Origin: a virus
Length of the DNA stretch: 64,000 nt
Direction: 5' to 3' (one strand)
Virus record (IMG/VR): IMGVR_UViG_3300027970_000012
Span: 27,445 to 91,444 of that record
Within the stretch, counting starts at the first letter, position 1. Every line of letters begins with the position of its first letter. The notes below the pieces were generated by a model, which was not told where the DNA came from, made no database searches, and saw only the letters and a program-made list of their open reading frames with translations. This document shows, in pieces, positions 32,577 through 42,400 of this stretch. The translations under genes and the position numbers were made by a program.

Positions 32577-33628
32577 ATGTCTACTCCTTTTCTAGGACTA
32601 TATATGAGCCCATCACCAAAATCAAAAGTTTCCTCATTGAAATCATACTCATCTTCCAGAGGAATCAGAGCATCATCCTCTGTATTGATAACATTAATCA
32701 CATCTCCTTCCTCGTGGTCAGATGAAGTCGTGTTATTTTGTGCTCGTGTTACGGTAAGAGAATTTCCATCTATATTCGTGATATACATAACTTCATTATT
32801 CAGTTGAATATAGGTATTCAATGCAAGAAAAGTTGCATCTGAAACTGTGAATTTTGTAATTTTAGAAGTAATATTCTGTGAAATATTGGTAGTTTCATCC
32901 GAATTGTAATCTTGAATTGCTTTGGGCGTGACTACATATCTTCTTTGACGAGAGGCATTGATTCTATTTGTATCGGTATAATAATCAACTTGAACTTTTT
33001 TGATGACATTTCCAGTATCATCCGTATCAATAGGACCAAAGAAATATATTTTAGCAATAAAGTTTAGTGTGGTTTGTATAAATCTTCTGGTTGTGAAATC
33101 ACCTTCATAGTCATCCTCAAATTGTGAGACACTATTTAATACCAATGGAACATCTCTTGTCTCACCTATAGAGGAAGCCAACTTTACGGTTAAATTGAAT
33201 TCTGGTCTGAAGTAAGGAAGAATCTGTTCTATAATTTGAAACATATCATCATTATACTTGGTTGCAATACTCAATTCAAACGGCAGATTATATGGAATGG
33301 GCATATAAATTTGCTTTGGATTATGATTTGGTCCTACCGTAGTATTGAAAGTTTGAAGAGTGGAAGACTTTCTGGAGGCATCATATTGCAACTGTCCAAT
33401 TTCAAAGGACATTCTAGGTAATGTAATTGCAACACGATTTCTAAAATCAGGCTTCTGCTCTAATCTCGCAAGAAATTTCTGAATTGGCCCATAGGCAATG
33501 GGAACTTTAATATAGCTAAAATCTTCGTTTTCACCATCTTGATGCCGAATATAGATATCATTAAATAATGTTCCGAATGCAGCGGAAGTTCTTCTTATGA
33601 TTTCGTGATAGTAGAAATTTCCAGTCAT
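32573..33628 (-). CDS. 15: Tail sheath stabiliser gp15
   Basis: A 351-residue tail completion protein that caps the sheath and joins tail to neck. Characteristic segments are FYYHEIIRRTSAAFGTLFND, VPIAYGPIQKFLARLEQKP, VAITLPRMSFEIGQLQYD and ATKYNDDMFQIIEQILPYFRP. T4 gp15 is 272 residues; the extra length is a C-terminal part with a VMYITNIDGNSLTVTRAQNN motif, also found in the large baseplate proteins here. A CTAAATA element (33650-33656) precedes it. Confidence 0.93.
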   Translation of the reverse strand: MTGNFYYHEIIRRTSAAFGTLFNDIYIRHQDGENEDFSYIKVPIAYGPIQKFLARLEQKPDFRNRVAITLPRMSFEIGQLQYDASRKSSTLQTFNTTVGPNHNPKQIYMPIPYNLPFELSIATKYNDDMFQIIEQILPYFRPEFNLTVKLASSIGETRDVPLVLNSVSQFEDDYEGDFTTRRFIQTTLNFIAKIYFFGPIDTDDTGNVIKKVQVDYYTDTNRINASRQRRYVVTPKAIQDYNSDETTNISQNITSKITKFTVSDATFLALNTYIQLNNEVMYITNIDGNSLTVTRAQNNTTSSDHEEGDVINVINTEDDALIPLEDEYDFNEETFDFGDGLIYSPRKGVDI

Positions 33629-33649
33629 AATAGCTACACGCCCACATTA

Positions 33650-33656
33650 TATTTAG
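33650..33656 (-). promoter_or_regulatory. Candidate late promoter CTAAATA for gp15
   Basis: Minus-strand CTAAATA containing the gp14 stop codon TAA, 22 bases before the gp15 start. Confidence 0.5.
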
Positions 33657-35032
33657 AAAATACCGAAAGGATTGCTTTCCGTGAAGTCTAGAATTGTATC
33701 TGACTCAGTTTGAATCTCCTCATTTGAGGCAAATGCATCATCTACATCAAATGCATCTACTGAATATAAATTGTAATTTGCCTCACTTCCAGATATAATT
33801 TCTCCGATAGCAAAGTTTCCATTTAGAATTCCAACTTTAAGAATACGACTAGTGTAATTCCAATCTTTCACATAAGCACTTGTTCCACTGGATACTCCAC
33901 GAATAATTTCATTGTAAATATAATTTCCTTCTGAGATTGAATCTGGAGGAGCAATTGTAATTGCTGGTGAGGCAGTATATCCAGAGCCTGCATTTATATA
34001 TCGCAGTTGAGAAATTTGACCTGATGAATTTCTGACCGCAACAATTTGAGCATTATTTCCAGTTGGAGAGGATGTGACTCCAACAGATGGAGCTGTGGAA
34101 TATTGATTTCCAGAATTACCAATAGAGATTGGTCCAGGTATTCCTGTGGAGATAATTGTGGTGGCTATGAATCCAGAACCAGAAGTAGATGCTATGGAAA
34201 TTTTTGGAGGAATCGTATATCCAATTCCTGGATTGATAATTAAAATCTTATCTATGGTAGACTCAAAATTCTTTGAGGTCATAATAGCTACAGCAGTAGC
34301 TCGTTCTCCTACTGTTGGTTTCTGTATGGTAATGGTTGGTGTGGACTTATATCCATATCCACCATTTAGAATATCAACATACGATACCGATTTACCCGAA
34401 GGAATACTATACTGAATTGCAGCTAATTCTACTGCAGCAGTCGCTGATGCTGCAGTAGAATCCATCATTCTTAATGTTGTAGTGTATCCAAAATCTTTAA
34501 TTGTTTCATCCACTTCTATAATACCAGTATCAATAATCTCATCTTCATATTCAAATAGCTCACATTTAAATTCAAATACATATAAATTATTCAACTGATA
34601 GAACGGTGATTTTGGCTCAACAAATTTGATTTCAAATAATGCATTATCTAAAGGAAAATAAATCAAATCACCTTCTTGTGGCCTGGTGGTTAATTTTATA
34701 TTGTCTTCATTTGTTATAAATGGTAGTATAAAAGTTTCAAATCTTTCTTTAGATATCACCAGAGTAATTTCATCTGTACTACGAATTCCAAATTTGGAAA
34801 GAATATCACCTTGACCGCCAAATCCATCAGTAGTTTTTAAGTATGCCTCTAAATGAAAGCCTTCATCAAATTTCGATACTAAAAGTTCTTTAATAATTTG
34901 CTTTTCAGTAATAAACTTTCTCGGCATATAGATTATATCTAATCCAAACATATCAATTTGTTCATTCACTAAACTTTGAAGTAGCTTTTGCTCGGAATTT
35001 GTTCCGTGCATAAAATATGGATTTAGAGGCAT
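33653..35032 (-). CDS. 14: Neck protein gp14 with inserted repeat domain
   Basis: The N-terminal about 190 residues are gp14-like (MPLNPYFMHGTNSEQKLLQS, DIIYMPRKFITE, FGGQGDILSKFG, ELFEYEDEIIDTGI). Residues about 215-370 carry four copies of a beta repeat of the type I..GG.GY...P.I.I....G..A.A (for example VDILNGGYGYKSTPTITI and LRYINAGSGYTASPAITI). At 459 residues it is far longer than T4 gp14 (256), and the repeats account for most of the difference. The same repeat occurs in the 4237-aa protein, gp8 and the 2476-aa protein. It starts 6 bases after gp13. Confidence 0.9.
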   Translation of the reverse strand: MPLNPYFMHGTNSEQKLLQSLVNEQIDMFGLDIIYMPRKFITEKQIIKELLVSKFDEGFHLEAYLKTTDGFGGQGDILSKFGIRSTDEITLVISKERFETFILPFITNEDNIKLTTRPQEGDLIYFPLDNALFEIKFVEPKSPFYQLNNLYVFEFKCELFEYEDEIIDTGIIEVDETIKDFGYTTTLRMMDSTAASATAAVELAAIQYSIPSGKSVSYVDILNGGYGYKSTPTITIQKPTVGERATAVAIMTSKNFESTIDKILIINPGIGYTIPPKISIASTSGSGFIATTIISTGIPGPISIGNSGNQYSTAPSVGVTSSPTGNNAQIVAVRNSSGQISQLRYINAGSGYTASPAITIAPPDSISEGNYIYNEIIRGVSSGTSAYVKDWNYTSRILKVGILNGNFAIGEIISGSEANYNLYSVDAFDVDDAFASNEEIQTESDTILDFTESNPFGIF

Positions 35033-35038
35033 ATTGAA

Positions 35039-35854
35039 TTATCCAGTTAGCCCCATTGGAGGAAGTTCGTATTCATCTCTGAGTTGACGTTCAATTTCTT
35101 CTAATTCTTTTTCTCCATCAGCATATATTTTCTCACCATTCATAGTAATACCTCCTGCTAATACTGCATTATTAAATTTCGTAATGTTTTGTCCCCATTG
35201 CTTCTTAATAGATGCGGATAGATATCTCTTTAACCAATAATCGTTATATACGGCTGGATAATTTGATGGGTCTACTATTCTATAGCAGTCTATAATTAAA
35301 TATGAGTCATTTGAAACTCTAGCCCAGTTAATATCTAGATATAGTCTATGTTGTTTTTTATTGAATCTAAGCTGAACATCTGGTGTTAATGTATAATTAA
35401 TCTCTGCAAGATACTGCTTGGTCATAGAGTAATTCAAAATATCTATGGACCCCTGATAATATAAATCATTTAAGAACATCTGATAGACGATATTAAACAT
35501 TCCTCCAGAAACTGTAGAGGAGTCCAGTTTAAATACCATATTTACTCCCACTACACTATCTGGAAGTGGAATGAAATTCTGTGGTTCCTCTAAAATTGCT
35601 GTAGTTACACCAGAAGAAGAGCCACCAGTTGTATATGCTGGTTGATTTTGTATGATATTTAATTCATTTGCTGTGAGTTTATGCTTTAAAAATACTCTTT
35701 CTATTCCATCAAAATGCCGTTCATAGAAATACTGAAGCGCATCATCAAGTCGGTCATTTAGTTGGTCTTCATCTACGTTAACTTCCAATACGGGAGCGCC
35801 AAGCTTTCGTAGGCAATAATCTAATAATTCTTTTCTAGAAGAGGGTTGAGACAT
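35039..35854 (-). CDS. 13: Neck protein gp13
   Basis: A 271-residue neck protein, closing the head with gp14 before tail attachment. The N-terminus RKELLDYCLRKLGAPVLEVN, then VDEDQLNDRLDDALQYFYER, is the family signature. Further on are PDSVVGVNMVFK, YNYTLTPDVQLRF-like EINYTLTPDVQLRF and WLKRYLSASIKKQWGQN. Length is close to T4 gp13 (309). It stands directly before gp14 as in T4. Confidence 0.95.
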   Translation of the reverse strand: MSQPSSRKELLDYCLRKLGAPVLEVNVDEDQLNDRLDDALQYFYERHFDGIERVFLKHKLTANELNIIQNQPAYTTGGSSSGVTTAILEEPQNFIPLPDSVVGVNMVFKLDSSTVSGGMFNIVYQMFLNDLYYQGSIDILNYSMTKQYLAEINYTLTPDVQLRFNKKQHRLYLDINWARVSNDSYLIIDCYRIVDPSNYPAVYNDYWLKRYLSASIKKQWGQNITKFNNAVLAGGITMNGEKIYADGEKELEEIERQLRDEYELPPMGLTG

Positions 35855-35875
35855 TATAGTGAATATATGTGAATT

Positions 35876-36229
35876 TTAATTGAATGCCGAAGTAGTGATT
35901 CCAGCCGTTAATATAGCACTTCCTTCATAAACTCTTTTTTGAGTAGTACCGACTCCAACAAGAACATCATAAACATATCTGCCAGGAGTTAAGTAGGAAT
36001 TTACTGGTGCTCCTAATCCTAGTTGTAATATTCCTTCTGTATGATTAACAATTCCTACTGTAAAATTTGCAGTAATATTTAGAGACTGTGGATGTTTTTT
36101 GAGACTCGCCCGAGCAGAATATCCAGTTAGGTTGAATGGTATATTACTACCCGAGATTTTAATGGGTGGAAAGACCTCCACATAGTCTGAACCAATGGGA
36201 ATGGTTATATTTTTAACATATATTGCCAT
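35876..36229 (-). CDS. Small structural protein, BppU-N-like
   Basis: A 117-residue all-beta protein. The order ITIPIGSDYVEVFPPIKISG, then FNLTGYSARASLKK, GILQLGLGAPVNSYLTPGRY and VYDVLVG resembles the N-terminal domain of baseplate upper proteins. In those, a G-Y-VYDV strand ends the fold. Its place between the DUF4815 protein and the neck genes suits a small tail or fibre accessory. A CTAAATA element lies upstream at 36253-36259. Confidence 0.6.
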   Translation of the reverse strand: MAIYVKNITIPIGSDYVEVFPPIKISGSNIPFNLTGYSARASLKKHPQSLNITANFTVGIVNHTEGILQLGLGAPVNSYLTPGRYVYDVLVGVGTTQKRVYEGSAILTAGITTSAFN

Positions 36230-36251
36230 TGTTTTAACCGACGATTATAAG

Positions 36252-36452
36252 TTATTTAGTTCCATTAATTAATTCCGCTACAAGCTTCTTTAATTCTGAA
36301 ATCTCAGATTTCACTTGTTCTAATTCTCTCTTTTCATTGATTCGGGTTTCTTTAAATCTTAAATATTCTGAATACTGATTTTCATTGCAATTTATAATTG
36401 CTCCAGTTGCCTCATCTCGGTATAATCCAGAATGACCCTCTACTGGTATCAT
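36252..36452 (-). CDS. Small coiled-coil protein (66 aa)
   Basis: Starts MIPVEGHSGLYRDEATGAII, then NCNENQYSEYLRFKETRI and a C-terminal heptad-like helix ELEQVKSEISELKKLVAEL. I recall small proteins of this layout in cyanophage structural clusters. It overlaps the 2476-aa gene by ATGA, so it is translated with it and may be its partner or a virion component. Confidence 0.7.
   Translation of the reverse strand: MIPVEGHSGLYRDEATGAIINCNENQYSEYLRFKETRINEKRELEQVKSEISELKKLVAELINGTK
36253..36259 (-). promoter_or_regulatory. Candidate late promoter CTAAATA
   Basis: Minus-strand CTAAATA overlapping the stop codon of the 66-aa gene, 24 bases before the BppU-N-like gene. Confidence 0.5.
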
Positions 36453-39400
36453 AACGTAGCAATAGCTCTCAGGTCACGAATCAATGGAACATTAGATTGA
36501 CTAGTTCCATTCATCATAATCTTTATTTGATATCCAGTAAATTGAGGCAGAGATTTTGCAGTAAATTCGTAATTTTTATACTCAGATAGAGTATTTGAAC
36601 TCTGAATTATTCTGTCTGAGCTTCCGTCATTCTTAGACAAATCTAAAGTATTTTTATTGTTATCTAGATTTGCGTATCCAGGGAACAACTCATATACCTG
36701 CTGCTCAGGAGGCATATTATCACGAATAAGACGATACGCAACTCTAATATCGTTTGTTGAGTGCCTATAGGCATCAAAAATGACGGAGAGAGAGTCTGCA
36801 GGCTGTTCTAGTGTAACTAACTTTGATACGTATACTGCAGCGTGTGGGTCCTGATAGAGTTCATTTACTCTACTATCATTGATATAGTTCAAAACTGGAC
36901 GGTCAATTCTATTGTTCGTAGCAATTATATTAATTCGGTCCAAATCTATAACAGGAGAAACTCTACGGTCATTTGTAGATAAAGTTAACTCCATAGTAAA
37001 TGATTTTTTATTTGGAAGTAGAGACAAATAATTAGTCTCATTTATCTTGGAGCAGATTATTCTTGGAGTACTGAAGAAATTATTTGAAGATAGTGCAATT
37101 GGTTCAAATCCCATATCTACAAAAGAAGCTTCTGTACCACTAATACTTGACCCAGAGATTGTTCGTATCTTTGCTGAAATATTTGTACTTTCGGGAAGTA
37201 AGGTTTGAATATTTGGTCTAATTGAGGACATTAATATATTTTGAGTAGCCTTTGGTCCACGAACAGTATTTGATTGAATTTCATTTGAAAAATATGACCC
37301 ACCAAATTTGGTTTGATTGAAGAATAGTATATCAACTAAACTCCTATCCGCTCCATTTGATGCAGTGTCAATCTTGATATGATAGCTATCTAATGTTGTT
37401 GGATATGCAATTTTATTCACAGTACTCAAATTATGAGTTCTATTGATTCTCAACAATGAGATTCCATTAAATTCATACTTCAACACGTAATCTCCTGTGG
37501 AATGATTTTGTGAAAAATAACTCTGTAGTAGAATTGGGTCTTCTGAGTTGATGAAATTTGAAGTAAATCTTTGAATTCCACCGATGGAGGACCCAACAGT
37601 GTCTACGCTGGTATATTTTATAATTTCGCTATTTATCAACACATATCCTGGATTATCCACAGAAATAGGAAGATTTTCAAACGTAGTTAAGATTCCAACA
37701 GAGTTTATATTCAGAGTAGTCGTATTTGGAATAACGTTGGAAGTTAATTTGAGTGGAGTAGTATCTGGCTCTACTCCAGTTAAGGATATAAAATTATTGT
37801 ACGCATACATTCCGTGATTATTATGCTGAACTTTAATGTGTAATCCGTCTGCAATTTCAATTGGAGTTGCTGAGACACGAGATGAGGAAATTGCACCACC
37901 ATTAACTACAATATTTGTAGGAGTATCTACATTCAATTGACCCTGCACATTAGTTAATAATATGCTATTGAATGCTGAAATTACACCAATGTTTGTGGGT
38001 ATTGTTATCAGTAAATCTCTACCCAGATTATTTGTAGAATTTGTGTCTATAGAGAGAACATCTCCTTGAATATATCCTGACCCGCCTGATATAACAGTAA
38101 CAGTTCTTGCAATTCCTGCAACAATTCCTATATTTGCAGCAGCACCTCTACCTAGACCAGTGAATGAAGTTAAGTTTACGTTATTATACGTAGTTGTAGT
38201 ATTACCGAAACTAACTTGTGGAGTACTGACGATTAGAGTAGAGCCAATTCCAATTGCACCGACAACTGATACTAAGTCAGAATTGAAATATGAATTAGAC
38301 TGTTGTGTTACTGTAGCTCCTGGAATTAATGCATTGATATCAGAATTTGTAAAACTCTTTCCAATGGAAGCCAATATCGTTCTTGAATATGCTAATATTG
38401 GATTATTTCGGAGAGAAACTACTTGATTGTTTCCAATATTGAGGTCTGGATTGTATAATTTGATACTACCACTAGTAGCAGTAAAGTCTGCTCTATATGT
38501 TGTAAACTTCAAATCCTCATATTGGCTTGGGTCCCAGGTAGAACCATTCTGAGATTTGAAGAGTGACCCCAAGAGTGGCTGCTGTGAAATAATTACTCTA
38601 TCACTCTCTGGTAATGTAGTTGTAGAGATTTCTGTCTCACCCATTCTAGATATCCAAACAGTATAGCTAGTAGATGCAGAAAGCAGTACAATTGCATATT
38701 CTCTACTTCCGTCTAAGTATACTGGAGATGGGAAATAGAATGTAGTTGGGACACTTCCATTTTCTGAGATATTTACTTTATCTGGATTTAGAGTAACAGT
38801 TCCAAATGGAATGATGACCTGAGTTGGAATTCCCAATTCAACCGTTCTAATTTGTAATGTTACTGGAATTCCACCTAAGTCTTTTCCTTGGAAATAAATA
38901 TCACACTTGGTTAAGAATATTCCATTTGTCTCATCAACGACAAAAGATTGAGCCAAGGGGTCAGTATATCTAACTGTTTGTGTACTTGAAGTATCAGTTA
39001 CGAGTCTCCGAGCAGTTACCTCTACTGTTTCAACATCAGCATTTCTAATCATTAAATTATTGGCTTCTACACTTTCCAGGACTCCAGTAGCAGTAAACTC
39101 ACCAATTCCTGAACTTTGACTTACTCCACCCACAACAGAGTTTATCTCACTTGTTGTGATAGTAAATGTTCTTGTACCTGTTTGGAAAACTGGTGTAGAT
39201 GGAATAGTTGGGTCAGGAATAAACAAGGACCCAATAAATGTACCATTTGAATCACTAATTAGTCTTAAATCGGATACTGTAGCAACAGCTCCACTGACTG
39301 TGCCCACCAATCTCATACCAATGGATATACAACCATAAAATTCAGATGCTCCAGTCAATTCCAGACTTGCAGTATCAATATTTAATGTAGTACTGGTTGG

Positions 39401-42400
39401 AGAGTAAATATTGGGCAATGAATCATTTGGATTGTAGATATTTTTTGAATATTCCTCTACCAATAGATTTGGTTCAATATTTTCACTACTTGAGTCAACT
39501 GGACCATATTTATGATTTTGCTTAACAAGTCTAAATCGTATTTGTTTTGACCCAAGAATTCCAGTAACAGTTTCTCCGACTATAAAGGTTCCAGCATTCA
39601 TATTGACTTCTATTAATTTCGGAATCATATACTCCGTCATATTCACATCATCAAAAAATGCGTAGAATCTAGTTGTAGGCTTCAATCGCGTTGCAATAAT
39701 TTCTATATTCCTAGACCTCATTGTAGTTACATTGGCCGTAGAAACAGTCTTATCTCCAAGACTGACCGTATCATATTGCTCAGTAACCTGAAACTGAGTT
39801 CCAGATTTCACTTGAGCTTGTGTAGTTGTAGTCGTGGTTGTAGTGACGGTTTCTAGATTCGTACCTGATGGTCTATCGGCTGCAAAATTACTACTTTCTG
39901 TAACATTAACGCTTGTTCCTGCCCAAGTTGTTTCCCAAGACCCCCATTGTACGGGAGATAGTCCAGTATTAGTGTCTACGCCTAAGCTAACCAAGGTAGA
40001 AGTATAGTTTCCATCAACAGTTCCAACTATTTGGTCATCCAATCTTCTGGTTTCAACCCAAGAATCGCTTGATGGATTGAATTCAATAGTACCAACCCAA
40101 TTTATGACTGCAAATGGATTAACATTTTCTATTCTTGTTGCAAATGGATTTTTTATGTACTCAACTTCGTCATAATTTAAGCAAACAATATCTCCAACTT
40201 TCTTAACTGAATTGGAACCCAAATCTACTGCATATCTTAAATCTACTGTAGATGTACTCTCTCCAATTCCAACTCCAGGAATTAAATCTAATGCTGTAGT
40301 ATAGTGAGAAGGACGCAAAATTCCATTTGCAGTATCTACACTTACTTTATAGTCTGGATTTTGAGTATCTCCAGAGTCCAATGACCTAAAGTTATCCACA
40401 AAGAATCCAGATTTGAATCTATCTAGCCCAGTATCAGTATCCCGAATGACCAAGTTTTTGGTGTCTTGCTCTAACAATGAAAGTAGAGTGTAATATTCTA
40501 TGTTCTTAACTCTAGCATCCAGTTTAGAGATATCCTGCATAGTATATCTCTTATGTTGATTATAGCTCACTGAGATTGTGTTGATATCTCTCAAATATGC
40601 TGGAATTGTAAATGTTGCAATTTCTAGTGCATTATCAAAATTCTGTGGATTAGTTGGAGGTAAAGTTGGAATTCCTGTACTCAATACAAAATTACCAGTC
40701 TTATATAAGAATAGCTTATCTATTCTTGGTAGATAATAGTCATAGCTAAGGCTTATTGTAGAATTCTTGGAGAAAATATATGGAGAGGAACTTGAAACTT
40801 CTGTAAATATTCTAGATTTAGCTTCAAATGGAGAAAATGTACCACTATATGCGGAAACAATAGGCCTAAAATCTAGAATATCCGACGCATACAGATTTCC
40901 AGTTTTTGGTAAATCTTTAGCATATCTAGCAAAATCATATGATGAAATGGATACAATATCTCCAGAAGAATTAGAAGGTGTAGTATAATTATTGTATATA
41001 ATTCTAATCTTTCTACTTGGAATATTTGAATTATCATTTCTAATAATTCTAGAGAAATCTAAATACTGCTCTCTATATCCAGAATCTAGAGCATACAAAT
41101 TGGTAATGTTGTTATCTCCAAGATTAGATTCACTAATCACCGCAGAAATCCCACTCTCTTCAAATTGTACCAGTTCTCCTACAATGAATGCATTTTCATT
41201 TGCTCCCACATATTCAATTTTAGTGGAGTTCAGATAACCTACAAAATATCCAACGGAATTACTATTGCTACCAATTATCTTCTCACCTTTGATTACATTT
41301 AATATAGATGAAGATGGAGTAGATAGAACTAAAGATGGAATTTCGGGGTCTGCGGTAGAAGAACTCTGATATATTCCCAATACTTTAATTGCTTCTGGAA
41401 CATTGAGTGAAATTTCCCTATCCTGAACTCTTAGTCCATATGCTCCACTATAGGTGAGCCCATCATTTAATGTAGTTGCACCCAATCCAGAGGATACTAA
41501 ATTAGAGTTTGTGATGATACTAGAAGAACATCTATTGAAAGTTTTTCTTCTGGATGATGCTCTGTTGAGTTTACAAGTTGCAATTAATGTAACCAAACCA
41601 GTTTGAGTTAATTTTGAAATTGTTAGAGATTTTCTATCTGAAGAGAAATTTATATTGTCAAACTCTACTAATGGTACAATATTTCCACCGTTTACATAAC
41701 TTAAAGTATAATTCTCTTCATCAAAAGATTCAAATGCTAAGTTAGCCTCACTTAGAACATAAGTGATTGAACTAGAGGAAACGTTTGTACCACTGAAGGT
41801 TTTCTTAATATTAAATGAAGTTCTACTCAGGTCTACTCCAACTGAATTATTATACTTCAAATTCAAATATAGATTTGATTTAGGATTTATAACGATTGGC
41901 TCTACTTTTTTTATGTCCGTGGTAGTTATTAATGATGTAGGCAGAGAACCACTACTCACACCAGATATAGACTGAGTTGGAATAATGCTGAATATATTTT
42001 GGCTTTGACTTATATTACTAACTCTATTGTATGTTGGTAATACTTCTCCCTGCTTAGTATATGAAATAACGTCTCCAACGTTAATAATATTGAAGAATAA
42101 TGTGGATGCGCTCACAGTACTTATTCCCGAAGATGCTGCAGATACTGTAAAGTTTTGTGAAATATTTGAGATATAGCTGGATTTAGATAATACTGGGTCC
42201 GCAGTAAAAGTTCCTATGGATACATTAGATGAATTTGCTACGACTTGATGAACATCTCCAAGTTGATAGTCCTTAATAGTAGCAATTATCTTATTACTAC
42301 TAACTCCATCTACTTTTATTGGTTCATTTAAATTAAATGAACCAGATACATCGTATAGAAATAATTGATTACTATTACTCACAGATTGGTATAAAAATCC